Shown here piece after piece: positions 54,536 to 63,711 of a DNA stretch of 64,000 bases. The notes under the pieces were generated by a model. The model searched no databases and had not been told where the DNA came from. It saw only the letters and a list, made by a program, of their open reading frames with translations. The position numbers were made by a program, and so were the translations under genes. Source of the DNA: Labilibacter marinus (GTDB taxonomy: Bacteria > Bacteroidota > Bacteroidia > Bacteroidales > Marinilabiliaceae); assembly GCF_001659685.2 (NCBI RefSeq), contig NZ_LXYE02000045.1:1-64000 (forward strand). The letters are read 5' to 3'. Every line of letters begins with the position of its first letter. Positions within the stretch are counted from its first letter, which is position 1.

Positions 54536-54615
54536 TGACCTGAAAGGTCAGCCGGTAATAGCATAGGGTTTTAACCCTATGTGCACCGATAACACAAATA
54601 AAGTCCTGTAAGGAC
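54536..54615. repeat. cluster of three perfect small hairpins (REP-like)
   Basis: Three perfect inverted repeats follow each other: TGACCT-GAA-AGGTCA (54536-54550), CATAGGGTT-TT-AACCCTATG (54562-54581) and GTCCT-GTA-AGGAC (54603-54615). The style is that of dispersed REP-like sequences in Bacteroidota intergenic DNA. The 54329-54684 gap holds no gene. Confidence 0.75.
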
Positions 54616-54625
54616 GGCAGCTAAT

Positions 54626-54654
54626 AAAAAACGCCCGATGTAAAACACCGAGCG
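54626..54654 (-). terminator. terminator after POT transporter gene
   Basis: On the minus strand, CGCTCGGTG pairs with CATCGGGCG (9 bp, two of them G-U) around loop TTTTA, and TTTTTT follows. Confidence 0.75.
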
Positions 54655-54684
54655 CCTAGTTTTATAAATTAAAAGCTAATTAGC

Positions 54685-56463
54685 TTATTCAACATATTGA
54701 TTATATACTCTTTTTAGCCAAGGCATCAATAACACAATAATTAAAAATGCAGCAAAAGTTAAAACAGCATTTGTTAGGAAGAAATACGATTTCTTTTCGA
54801 ATAAATCCCAAAGTCCAGAAAGCACTCCCGACAATTTATTACCGATGGCAGTACTCAAAAACCATCCTCCCATCATCAAGGCTGCAATACGCTTAGGCGC
54901 TAACTTACTTACAAGAGAAAGTCCCATAGGGCTCAAACAAAGCTCTCCTACCGTTATTACACCGTACACGCCAAACAACCATCCTACAGATGCTTTATCC
55001 ATTCCGTTACCAGAATAAACAGCTCCTACTACCAGCACTAACCACGATAGAGCCGAAATAAGCATACCCCAAGCAATTTTTCCTGGTGTGGTAGGCTCTT
55101 TCTTTCTACGACGAAGCCAGCCAAATACACCCACCACTAAAGGCGTTAGTATAATAACAAAAAATGGATTTATAGCAGCTTGCAATTCTGTTGGCCAAAG
55201 GTCTAACTTACCTCCTTCTGCTTTTTGAGCAGCATTTAAAGATGCCCACTGTTCCTCTGTAACATCCGATGGTTTCCCATTTAAAGCGAGTCTTTGTTCA
55301 TCGGTTAAATCAGCCCAATCATCATCCATTATATCACTTGGCTGCCCCTCTAAATTACCCTTAGGTATTGCCTTGGAATAATTATCGAAATATGGATTAG
55401 GTCCTTCTTTAGTACCTAAATCTTCTCCGTGTAAACCTTGTATTTTTATCTCACGCGGCAGCGTAGATACATCTTCTGTTTTTGCAACAATATTAATGAC
55501 CTTTTCAGTCACACCTTTAACATCACGTGTTGTGTTACTTTTGGCCCAATAAGTAAGCGCAGAACCGTTTTGGTGAAACACTGCCCAAAAAATAATAACC
55601 ACACCAAACACCGTTAAGAGTGCAGCAATTGGTTCTCGCTCGGTCTTTTTGTCGGCAGTTTTCCATGTTGTAAAATAAAATATAAGTACCGGAATACAAA
55701 AGAAAGCAAAAGCATCCGTTGAGTCTGAACCAAGCATATTTCCTGGTATTAACCAACCTACTAATGCAGCTCCCAGCGCAGGTAAAAATAAAACGGAGAA
55801 AATTTTCCCCATAGAAATATCACTTGGTCGAGCAGGAGATATTTGGTCGGCCTCTTTAATCTCTGGCACTCTTTTAAGGCCAATAAAAAACCATATCATT
55901 CCTATAATCATACCAATGCCTGCAGCTGCAAAGGCCCAGCCCCAACCTAAGGATAATCTTAATTTTGAAGCAATAAACACACAAACAAAAGCCCCAATAT
56001 TAATACCCATATAAAAGATATTATAACCTGAATCTTTTAATGATTCATACTCTGGCTTCTCATATAACTTACCCAATAAAACCGATACATTAGGCTTAAA
56101 CATACCATTACCAATAATAATGAGCAATAAGGATACATAAAAGGCAGTCATCGAATTAGGAATTGCCAGTCCAATATATCCTGCAGCCATAAAAAAGGCA
56201 CCTATAAAAATGGCCTTTCTATATCCAATCATTCTATCGGCAATTAATCCGCCAAAAAATGGAGTTAAGTATACTAACGCTAAAAAAGAACCGTAAATAT
56301 CAGCCGCTTGCATATTAGTAAAACCTAAACCTGGAAATTTAGATGTGGTAGGCTCAATCATGTAAAGACTAAAGATCCCTAACAATAGATAGTAACCAAA
56401 ACGTTCCCACATTTCAGTAAAGAAGAGGATCATTAACCCCTTTGGATGTTTTTGTTTGGACAT
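54685..56463 (-). CDS. POT/PTR family peptide transporter
   Basis: This 592-aa MFS transporter imports di- and tripeptides with protons. The N-terminal POT motif is FFTEMWERFGYYLLLGIFSLY (residues 14-34), followed by YGSFLALVYLTPFFGGLIADR. There are 12-14 helices. A soluble insert of about 120 residues (near 310-430; it contains DDWADLTDEQRLAL and TEEQWASLNAAQ) interrupts the helices, as in other Bacteroidota POT proteins. It is flanked by repeats and appears monocistronic. Confidence 0.9.
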   Translation of the reverse strand: MSKQKHPKGLMILFFTEMWERFGYYLLLGIFSLYMIEPTTSKFPGLGFTNMQAADIYGSFLALVYLTPFFGGLIADRMIGYRKAIFIGAFFMAAGYIGLAIPNSMTAFYVSLLLIIIGNGMFKPNVSVLLGKLYEKPEYESLKDSGYNIFYMGINIGAFVCVFIASKLRLSLGWGWAFAAAGIGMIIGMIWFFIGLKRVPEIKEADQISPARPSDISMGKIFSVLFLPALGAALVGWLIPGNMLGSDSTDAFAFFCIPVLIFYFTTWKTADKKTEREPIAALLTVFGVVIIFWAVFHQNGSALTYWAKSNTTRDVKGVTEKVINIVAKTEDVSTLPREIKIQGLHGEDLGTKEGPNPYFDNYSKAIPKGNLEGQPSDIMDDDWADLTDEQRLALNGKPSDVTEEQWASLNAAQKAEGGKLDLWPTELQAAINPFFVIILTPLVVGVFGWLRRRKKEPTTPGKIAWGMLISALSWLVLVVGAVYSGNGMDKASVGWLFGVYGVITVGELCLSPMGLSLVSKLAPKRIAALMMGGWFLSTAIGNKLSGVLSGLWDLFEKKSYFFLTNAVLTFAAFLIIVLLMPWLKRVYNQYVE

Positions 56464-56535
56464 ATTAAATAAGTTAAATATTGAAAGTTATCTGTTGAAA
56501 GTTGATTTCTACCATGCTAAGTGAACCACCTCGGG

Positions 56536-56596
56536 GCAAGCCTAGAGGCATAAATTATGAATACTAACTGGATTAACCAAGCAAGCCTCGAGGTAT
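56536..56596. repeat. 16-bp direct repeats 45 bp apart
   Basis: GCAAGCCTAGAGGCAT (56536-56551) and GCAAGCCTCGAGGTAT (56581-56596) differ at two positions. They lie in the gene-free 56464-56849 gap together with a GGCGGCGCC palindrome. The style resembles the CCCGGGGCAAG stretch near 350. No coding or regulatory role is visible. Confidence 0.55.
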
Positions 56597-56849
56597 TAAA
56601 CCTTTTGGCGGCGCCAATAAATATAAGCTTTCAATAAACCACTTTCTCTGTTCGTAAAGGACACGAAAATAAAACTTTATAACTTAAGTCATAATGATTA
56701 ATGTTAGGGAATTGATAATTAAACCCGCATTATGCATTATAAATTCTATTCCACATTAAATCCGCAATATGCATTAGAAAATCTATTACGAAACAAAACT
56801 TTAAAATATAAGCGTATATTGAGGATATAAGCGTAACAAAAATTGATGT

Positions 56850-58040
56850 ATGTCTGAATTTTCAAATACCAAAGAAAGACGAATTACAAAATTAATGGAG
56901 GTATCGCATCTATTATTAAAAACAGGTAATGCGCATAGTTTTATCGTTAACAACAAGGACTTTATTGACACTATTATACCCACCGACTTTATCACCTTAT
57001 TCGATGAATTGATTAAAGAAGGGCATCCAACGGCAGACTTAAAAACACTCTCCAATAAAGTGTTAAATATCTTTCATATACCTATCGAGAATTTTGAAAG
57101 GATAACGCCAGAGCCCGATTCTTTTATTGGTATCCTTGAGCAAAACAATCAGGAGATGGAGCAGGTTTTAAATAAAATTCGTCCTGTTTTTAAATCATTT
57201 GTAAAAGATGTAGATCATTCTGATTTAAACGACGAACTCAAAGGCCTTTTTATCCACTTAGAAATATTTGTTAAACATTATACCATTAAGGAAAACGTGT
57301 TATTTCCTATTATTGAAAAAACCTGGAGCGATTACCGTTGTCTTCAAATCATGTGGTCGTTTCATGATGATATTAGGCGGAATATTAAATTTATCATCGA
57401 GCAACTCACCAATAAAATTGCGGACACAAAGCAATTCAACCGAAGCATCGGCGATGTATTTTTTAATATGCTCGCCATCAAATTTAGAGAGGAACGCATC
57501 CTATTTCCTTATATTCTTTCAAGCATTAGCGAAGAGGCTTTATCAAGCATGAATCGCGAAGGTTTTGAGATAGGTTACCCATACATAAAGCCATCAAAAC
57601 CAATAAAAGGCACAGAAAATATCCATTTAGAAAACAATACAGTTAACCTGGGAACGGGAGTTTTAAATGTGGAGCAGATTAAATTAATTTTCAATCACCT
57701 ACCTGTTGATATTACTTACGTAGATGAAAATAACCGGGTACTCTATTTTTCTACGCCTAAAAAGCGAATATTTCCTCGTACTACCGCTATCATTGGCCGA
57801 CAAGTAAGTAATTGTCATCCTCCAGAAAGCGTTCATGTAGTAGAGCAAATTGTTGAATCGTTTAAAAAAGGAGAACAGGACCAAGCCGATTTCTGGATTA
57901 AAATGAGAGGGGAATATATCCTTATACAGTATTTTGCGGTTAGAGACGAACAGAAAAAGTATAGAGGTGTGATTGAGGTTTCGCAAGAAATTTCGGAAAT
58001 AAAAGCCTTAGAAGGTGAAAAACGTTTGCTCGATTGGTAG
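56850..58040 (+). CDS. DUF438-hemerythrin-PAS protein
   Basis: This 396-aa soluble protein has an N-terminal DUF438 domain (about 10-85). A hemerythrin-like HHE region (about 95-240) follows, with candidate iron ligands in FIHLEIFVKHYTIKEN, SFHDDIRR and REERILFP. A PAS-type sensor domain (about 275-390: VDITYVDENNRVLYFS) follows. Family members are thought to sense or scavenge gases or redox signals through a di-iron or heme centre. There is no kinase or output domain, so it may act by interaction. Confidence 0.87.
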   Translation: MSEFSNTKERRITKLMEVSHLLLKTGNAHSFIVNNKDFIDTIIPTDFITLFDELIKEGHPTADLKTLSNKVLNIFHIPIENFERITPEPDSFIGILEQNNQEMEQVLNKIRPVFKSFVKDVDHSDLNDELKGLFIHLEIFVKHYTIKENVLFPIIEKTWSDYRCLQIMWSFHDDIRRNIKFIIEQLTNKIADTKQFNRSIGDVFFNMLAIKFREERILFPYILSSISEEALSSMNREGFEIGYPYIKPSKPIKGTENIHLENNTVNLGTGVLNVEQIKLIFNHLPVDITYVDENNRVLYFSTPKKRIFPRTTAIIGRQVSNCHPPESVHVVEQIVESFKKGEQDQADFWIKMRGEYILIQYFAVRDEQKKYRGVIEVSQEISEIKALEGEKRLLDW

Positions 58041-58066
58041 TAGACAGAAGCAAAAAAAAAATAGGC

Positions 58067-58165
58067 CGATAGGTATTTAGGCTATAAATGAGGGATCTAT
58101 TAAATCATTGGTTTGATAGAAAAAAAGACTGTAAAGGGTGTGAGGGTATAAAGGTTTAAAGGTAC
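58067..58165. repeat. imperfect direct repeat flanking fic gene, left copy
   Basis: It begins CGATAGGTATTTA and continues with TCATTGGTTTGATAGA and a GGGTGTGAGGGTATAAAGG-like tail. The same order recurs at 59608-59703. The two copies bracket the fic gene with its promoter. The rest of 58041-58416 contains no gene. Confidence 0.7.
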
Positions 58166-58367
58166 GAAGGTACAAGGTGTAATGGTTCAACGGATACAGG
58201 GCGTATTTTAAGTAAAAAAATATTTGCTCTGATGTGTTTAGAAGGTTTCGTTCATTAAATCCCAACACATTTCATCTGGCCAATCGTTGGCAAACATTAA
58301 AATTCACACAGCACTAATTAAGTAATTACTTTAATATTAAAAAAACACGACTCGTTATTTAAGAAAA

Positions 58368-58398
58368 TTGATAAAATCTTAAATAAGGATTATCTTTG
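58368..58398 (+). promoter_or_regulatory. promoter of fic gene
   Basis: TTG (58368-58370), a 20-bp spacer and TATCTTTG (58391-58398) match the -33/-7 consensus. The ATG follows 18 bp later. Confidence 0.7.
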
Positions 58399-58416
58399 TT
58401 TAAATAAATAAAGATA

Positions 58417-59541
58417 ATGAGGAACTTTAAAGCCGGTTATTATATAAATCAGGGAACTTTTAAAAGTTTTCAACCAGAGAGAATTAACAAGCAATGGATT
58501 CTTGAGAATATGGAGCTGGTTAATCTTCTTAGTCAAGCAGACAGACAACTTGGGCGCCTAGACATGTATTCTGAATACATCCCAAATATTGATTTATTTA
58601 TTAGCATGCACATTGCAAAAGAAGCCACAAAGTCAAGCAAGATTGAAGGAACTAAAACTAATATCGAAGATGCACTTTTGGACAAGGATGATGTTAATCA
58701 GGAAAAAAGAAATGATTGGGAAGAAGTAAATAATTATATATCAGCATTAAATTTAGCGGTAGAGAACCTAAAAAAAATACCTTTTTCATCTCGACTCATT
58801 AAAGAAACCCATAGAACCTTATTAAAAGGAGTTCGAGGAAAACACAAATTACCTGGTGAATTTAGAAGTAGTCAAAATTGGATTGGGGGAGCCTCAATTA
58901 AAGATGCCACATTTATTCCACCCTCCTTTGATTCTATTAATGAATATATGAGTGACATAGAAAAATTTGCACATTCTGAGGAATTCTACTTTCCAGATTT
59001 ATTGAAAATTGCACTTATTCATTATCAATTTGAGACAGTTCACCCATTTTTAGATGGAAACGGTAGAGTTGGTAGATTAATGATAACTCTATATTTAGTA
59101 GAAAAGGGTATTTTGAAAAAGCCTATTTTATACTTATCTGATTTCTTTGAAAGAAACAGAACCTTATATTATGATAATTTAACTAACGTTCGAGAAAAGG
59201 ACAATATAGTACAATGGTTCAAATTTTTCTTAGTTGGAGTAATTGAAACGGCAAAGAATGGTATTGAAACATTTGACGGAATTCTAAAACTGCAAAAGGA
59301 AGTTGAAGGAAAAATACAGGAATTAGGAAGTCGTTCAAGTAATGCTGGATTAATTCTAAATCATTTATTTCAACGACCAATAATTAATGCTCAAATTGCT
59401 CATCAAATAACAGGATTATCATTGCCTTCTGTCTATAAGCTAATTAAAGAGTTAGAAGACTTGAAAATTGTTGATGAAATCACTGGAGGTAAACGAGGTA
59501 AATTATTTGTATTCAACGATTATTTACAACTATTCCAATAA
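58417..59541 (+). CDS. Fic domain protein
   Basis: This 374-aa protein has a Fic fold with catalytic motif HPFLDGNGRVGR (H209 onward), the AMP-transfer signature HxFx(D/E)GNGRxxR. An N-terminal inhibitory motif S73-x3-E77-G78 (SSKIEG) marks it as a self-inhibited class II Fic, which AMPylates a target when relieved. The C-terminus (about 300-374) looks like a winged helix (AHQITGLSLPSVYKLIKEL), common in this subgroup. The target is unknown. It stands between imperfect direct repeats, suggesting insertion as a cassette. Confidence 0.92.
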   Translation: MRNFKAGYYINQGTFKSFQPERINKQWILENMELVNLLSQADRQLGRLDMYSEYIPNIDLFISMHIAKEATKSSKIEGTKTNIEDALLDKDDVNQEKRNDWEEVNNYISALNLAVENLKKIPFSSRLIKETHRTLLKGVRGKHKLPGEFRSSQNWIGGASIKDATFIPPSFDSINEYMSDIEKFAHSEEFYFPDLLKIALIHYQFETVHPFLDGNGRVGRLMITLYLVEKGILKKPILYLSDFFERNRTLYYDNLTNVREKDNIVQWFKFFLVGVIETAKNGIETFDGILKLQKEVEGKIQELGSRSSNAGLILNHLFQRPIINAQIAHQITGLSLPSVYKLIKELEDLKIVDEITGGKRGKLFVFNDYLQLFQ

Positions 59542-59607
59542 AGTATGCCAAAAATCAATATACGTAATGCGGTTCTAGTCGGCATTGTGCCAGCTAAAAA
59601 ATTAAAT

Positions 59608-59703
59608 CGATAGGTATTTAAATCAGTTAATGATGCATCTATAAATCATTGGTTCGATAGAGAAAAGGGTGGTAAAAGGTGTAGGGTGTGAAGGTGCGAG
59701 GGT
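59608..59703. repeat. imperfect direct repeat flanking fic gene, right copy
   Basis: It shares CGATAGGTATTTA, then AAATCATTGGTTCGATAGA and a run of GGTG/GGTGTGAAGG-like bases with the copy at 58067-58165. It immediately precedes the 42-bp repeat array. Confidence 0.7.
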
Positions 59704-59724
59704 ATTCAGGAAAATCATTTTCAT

Positions 59725-59850
59725 CTTCTGCAGCCCTACGGAAGTTACTTTTAAAATAGAAACAAGCTTCCGTACCCCTACAGAAGGTACTTTTAAAAAT
59801 AAAACAGACTTCCGTACTTATACGGAACCCACTTTTAAGGTAAAAACAGG
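59725..59850. repeat. 42-bp tandem repeat (three copies, translatable)
   Basis: Units start at 59725, 59767 and 59809, each CTTCYG...ACTTTTAAAR...AAACAG. In the plus frame they encode a 14-aa period close to TPTEGTFKNKTDFR. The surrounding ORF (59669-59944) has no further protein-like features, so I list it as repeat DNA. The rest of 59542-60321 holds the 50-bp element and no supported gene. Confidence 0.8.
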
Positions 59851-59986
59851 CTTAGCTACTATTAGCGTATATTGTTTTGTTATGAGATTTAGCCTTCTTC
59901 TATTTGAATTAAACCAAGAGATAAAATATAGTGCCATAGGGTGAGGTACGTACTGGGAGGTAGTTTCATCAATAATTGCTAAAGAT

Positions 59987-60036
59987 CCCGATGCAAATAT
60001 TTATAGTATAATTAAGTTACTTGATGATGCGTCGGG
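59987..60036. repeat. 50-bp REP-like element, copy 3
   Basis: It starts CCCGATGCAAAT and ends TGCGTCGGG, matching the 49-bp elements at 185-233 and 399-447 in ends and interior layout. Being some 60 kb from the others, it shows the family is dispersed. Confidence 0.65.
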
Positions 60037-60321
60037 CTTGCGTTTGTGCCATCCGGGAATGTGTTTGTAGGACTCGGCCGTGTATATATTGCTAAAAACA
60101 CCTGTTTATAAATAAAAACCATTCTTTTAAAAAGGGCAGTTCTTCCTTCTTTTTTGAAATGTTTTATATGATTAGTAGCGTACTAATACTATTTTAGTAG
60201 CCGCTAAATGGCGATAATATAGATTACCTCAAAAAATAACATGGACTATAAGTGGGGTAAAAAGCATATGCTTTATATTTTTTAGTTGAACGTTGTATGC
60301 CATGAAAAACAATACTGCAAA

Positions 60322-61221
60322 ATGATACAGATTGGATTATTAATAATGATTCTCTTATTGAATTATTCTTGTCGAGACAAGTCAGCTAAAGATAATGTAA
60401 GTAATAGAGATGAAAAGTCAGTAATTGAAAAAACTATAAAGGAAGAATTAAGTAAGACTGCTGATACTTTGGTTATAAATGAACCAAAAGATTCGTTGAC
60501 CAAGCCAGTTGTAGAACCTGATTACAGACAAAAAGTATTGGACTCTGGATTGTCAGAAGAATTTTCAAAAGCTATTAAGTGTTTTCCCAAAGACAGTTCT
60601 TCTCTTTACCGATTTTACATTAAACGAACTTCAATAAAAGACCAAGAAAGACTAAACAAACAGAAAAGACGATTAAATGAATTGACTTCAAAAGAATCTG
60701 TTAAGAAATATAAAACTATTGAAAGCTACTTGAAACCGTTAATGATTGATATTGTAAAATCTAATACCATTACTAAAGCTCAATCCTATAGCTTAGTGGA
60801 ACTTTATTCGAATTATGACAATTTTAAAGGTGAATCACTTTTTTCAAGTTTATTGACAAATGACGAGAACTATAGTTTAGTATGGAAATCATTGAAAATA
60901 ATGGTGAATGAAAGCAGTAAAGACACATGTTTTATATCTGGATTAATAAAACTCAATAAAAATGTTAGAACTAACATTGAGTTGGCTGAAGGTTTAGAGG
61001 ATTTTAAAGTGAAAGCTATTATTAATAATCCATTGGGTTTTCTAGATATGTATAATCTAAGACAAGGAAAACAAAGAAATAGCTTTGCATATAATATTAC
61101 AGTTTGGGATGACCCTACAAAAGAAATCATGGATTTATTAACTATAATATCCAATAACTCAACTGATGAGAATTATAAAAAAATAGCGACAGAACTGATT
61201 GATAAATTTAAAGTAGAATAA
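60322..61221 (+). CDS. hypothetical lipoprotein
   Basis: This 299-aa protein starts at ATG 60322 with a lipoprotein signal (IGLLIMILLLNYSC, Cys17) and a charged linker (DKSAKDNVSNRDEK). The rest is mainly helical and hydrophilic, with no recognised domain. The longer ORF upstream is less likely because it buries the signal. It is 28 bp upstream of the pentapeptide-repeat gene and probably cotranscribed. Low GC relative to the core suggests accessory DNA. Confidence 0.6.
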   Translation: MIQIGLLIMILLLNYSCRDKSAKDNVSNRDEKSVIEKTIKEELSKTADTLVINEPKDSLTKPVVEPDYRQKVLDSGLSEEFSKAIKCFPKDSSSLYRFYIKRTSIKDQERLNKQKRRLNELTSKESVKKYKTIESYLKPLMIDIVKSNTITKAQSYSLVELYSNYDNFKGESLFSSLLTNDENYSLVWKSLKIMVNESSKDTCFISGLIKLNKNVRTNIELAEGLEDFKVKAIINNPLGFLDMYNLRQGKQRNSFAYNITVWDDPTKEIMDLLTIISNNSTDENYKKIATELIDKFKVE

Positions 61222-61249
61222 ATCACGGCATACTACACGCTAGCATATT

Positions 61250-62095
61250 ATGAATAAATATACATCACATGTAAAGTATTGGATTAAGTACGAATTATTG
61301 AATTATTCTTCAATTCTATTTTTTGTAATTATTGCAATTTTAAGTCTAATTTTTATTGCAATACTTGATTTTAAGGACTCAGAATTTAATTGGCATGATA
61401 TACTCGTTGAAGCACATGGTTTAATTTTCGATTTATTCATATTCGGATTACTAATAACTGCATTCGACTTTGTAAGAAGTCGACGAGAAAAACGCCAGAG
61501 ATATAATGAGGAAATTCAAGACTTAATTGGTTGGAAAAGCGAAGAAGCAAAGGTTAAGATATTAGCAAAAGTAAAAAGGTTATACGATCTGGGACAACGA
61601 CGCTTTTTTCTTTCAAATTCTTATCTCAAAAGTGCTAATTTGAATGATTATGACCTAACGGATTCTGTTATTGTTTTGACAAATCTTAAGAAGAGTTCTT
61701 TCGCTAGAAGTAATTTGAAAAATGTTCAATTAACAGCATCTAAATTGAATAAGGTATATTTCACTTCAGCTAAACTTGAAAATACTGATTTATCGAATTC
61801 TATTTGCAACGGCGCATTCTTTGTAGATACAAACTTCGTTAATACTAAATTTAAAAGAGCTGATTTGAGAAAAGCTAGCTTTGTAGGGTGTAATTATGAA
61901 AATGTAAACTTAGAAAATGTAAAATTGGATGATGCTATAGTTGATGACTTAAGCTGGTTCGAAAAGCTGCAAAATAGCGGAGCAATAGGAATTGACAATT
62001 TAATGACTAAATACTATGTCAATTCTAAAAGCAGAAAAGAAGAAGATGGAATTGCGACATACTTTATTGAAAGAATAAAAACCAGCACACAATAA
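61250..62095 (+). CDS. membrane protein with pentapeptide repeats
   Basis: This 281-aa protein has two N-terminal transmembrane helices (about 19-39 and 55-75), a basic linker (RSRREKRQRYNEE), and pentapeptide-repeat sequence from about 120 to 240 (A(D/N)Lxx style: SYLKSANLND, SFARSNLKNV, KLENTDLSNS, RADLRKASF). Such right-handed beta-helices often mediate protein binding; the role is unknown. Similar TM-plus-pentapeptide proteins occur in accessory and defence regions. Confidence 0.75.
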   Translation: MNKYTSHVKYWIKYELLNYSSILFFVIIAILSLIFIAILDFKDSEFNWHDILVEAHGLIFDLFIFGLLITAFDFVRSRREKRQRYNEEIQDLIGWKSEEAKVKILAKVKRLYDLGQRRFFLSNSYLKSANLNDYDLTDSVIVLTNLKKSSFARSNLKNVQLTASKLNKVYFTSAKLENTDLSNSICNGAFFVDTNFVNTKFKRADLRKASFVGCNYENVNLENVKLDDAIVDDLSWFEKLQNSGAIGIDNLMTKYYVNSKSRKEEDGIATYFIERIKTSTQ

Positions 62096-62265
62096 ATAAA
62101 ACTATGAGAGGTCGGCACGACCCAGCGATAAGTTCCGGTTGAACTGCAACCCGGCCTTTATTTCAGTTCTTTTAATGAAAAAAAATCTAGACATCTATTT
62201 TTAAACAAAAATAGTCGCAGAAGTAATAAGCAGCCGCTAGGCCATTGGATTAGCGAAGAATAACC

Positions 62266-63711
62266 CTAATTTATCCACCACTCAGCTTTTACACCCAAAT
62301 AATATCCCCAACGCTTAGCGCCTACTGTTGCCAAGTAGGGTGAGTAAAGACTATCCATAGCTGCGTCGTTATAGCGCGCTACTGAAGTTACAAAACGCAA
62401 GTGCGGACGAGCCCAGAAGCTTCTTTCGCCCGTAGGAACAAGTGTAGGAGCCAAACTAAATTTCATCATTGAGTTAAGAGGAGAAACACCATCTCTTCGT
62501 TGAGAGTAATGTGCTTCTGAAATTAAATGAAATTTATCCGTCACATATCGTATATGACGAAAACCAACAGTAAGATCCTTTTTCTGATTAAAAACTTCAC
62601 GACCAAAATATGTTTTTGCTGTACTATCTGAACTCGCAGCTCCTTTACTGTAATTATAGATTAAATATAAGTTCAGGCTACTTTTATCCGAAAAGTTTAA
62701 CAGTAAGTCGTCAACAATAGAAAAAGACATAGCTCCTTCATAGTTTTTTTTATTTAGGTCGGGCGCTCCATAGGTCAACCAGGTTCTAGACATTCCACCA
62801 TCTCCCCCATTCGCTATTCTACTTCCATAACGCACAGCAATTTGATTATTGGAACCTTCTCCAATTTTATCAATACTACTCGTTAAGCGCACACCTGCAA
62901 CCAAGCCATAATCAGATTCATAATCTAAAATTATATCTGTAGTATCTGGTAGCTCTATATCCTCATCTAAATAATTTCCCATATAGTGGGCTTCTCCCAA
63001 AAGCGTAATCTTTTGCTTCTCCGAAAGCTGAATATCATGTTCTAAAACAAAAACATTTCGTTGACGTAAAGCTGCACTTGGCGTACCAGAAGCAATATTA
63101 AGGTAAAAATAAGGCGGCACCGTAGCACTTGTATCTGTTGAAGAAATAAACAGAGATGCAAAACGCGTGTTTTTGTATTCTACTCCAAATCCCTGTCCAG
63201 AATGGTCATTAAAATAAAAATGATCTGTAATGTGCACATCAGGTCCCCTGTACAAGCGAGAACCCACCCAAACATTTACTCCAGAACCCGAGATGTTTTT
63301 AGCTTCTACATACATCTCAGGAATTGATAAAGTTAAGCCACCTAAACTACTGCTTGTTGAATTACCAAATAAGGAAAGGCTATTGGAGTATAATGCAAAA
63401 CGAAAATTCACATTTATTTGTGTTGGGTCAGAATCGTTAAAAGGCTTAAAATGAATAGATGGGGCTAACTCCAAATAATCTTGTTCTTCTAATCGGCCAC
63501 CAATACTGCCCATGTTATTTAAGTTTAATCGCTGACCAATAGAACCATTATTCTCAAATGACCAATCAACCCCTATTCGTCCGTATGATCCCATGGAGAA
63601 GTTTTTATTACTAACATTGGCATACGAAATCTGACTATATAAATTTTGTATACCTAATACGGTTAGCACTATCAACAGGTACATTGCCCTCAAACGATTA
63701 ATCTTACTCAT
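62266..63711 (-). CDS. LamB-like carbohydrate porin
   Basis: This 481-aa outer-membrane protein has a signal peptide (about 1-27, ends LYSQ). The N-terminal maltoporin-like motif is GSYGRIGVDWSF, with GGRLEEQDYLEL, VGSRLYRGPDVHITDHFYF and many amphipathic strands ending FHLISEAHYSQ and WGYYLGVKAEWW. It probably forms a trimeric sugar-selective channel. No sugar-transport or hydrolase genes are adjacent inside the window. Confidence 0.82.
   Translation of the reverse strand: MSKINRLRAMYLLIVLTVLGIQNLYSQISYANVSNKNFSMGSYGRIGVDWSFENNGSIGQRLNLNNMGSIGGRLEEQDYLELAPSIHFKPFNDSDPTQINVNFRFALYSNSLSLFGNSTSSSLGGLTLSIPEMYVEAKNISGSGVNVWVGSRLYRGPDVHITDHFYFNDHSGQGFGVEYKNTRFASLFISSTDTSATVPPYFYLNIASGTPSAALRQRNVFVLEHDIQLSEKQKITLLGEAHYMGNYLDEDIELPDTTDIILDYESDYGLVAGVRLTSSIDKIGEGSNNQIAVRYGSRIANGGDGGMSRTWLTYGAPDLNKKNYEGAMSFSIVDDLLLNFSDKSSLNLYLIYNYSKGAASSDSTAKTYFGREVFNQKKDLTVGFRHIRYVTDKFHLISEAHYSQRRDGVSPLNSMMKFSLAPTLVPTGERSFWARPHLRFVTSVARYNDAAMDSLYSPYLATVGAKRWGYYLGVKAEWWIN

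Noticed and set aside
59669-59944. 91-aa ORF with 14-aa repeats
   Set aside because: It spans the 42-bp repeat array and flanking REP-like DNA. The 42-bp unit is a multiple of three, so an open frame is expected by chance.
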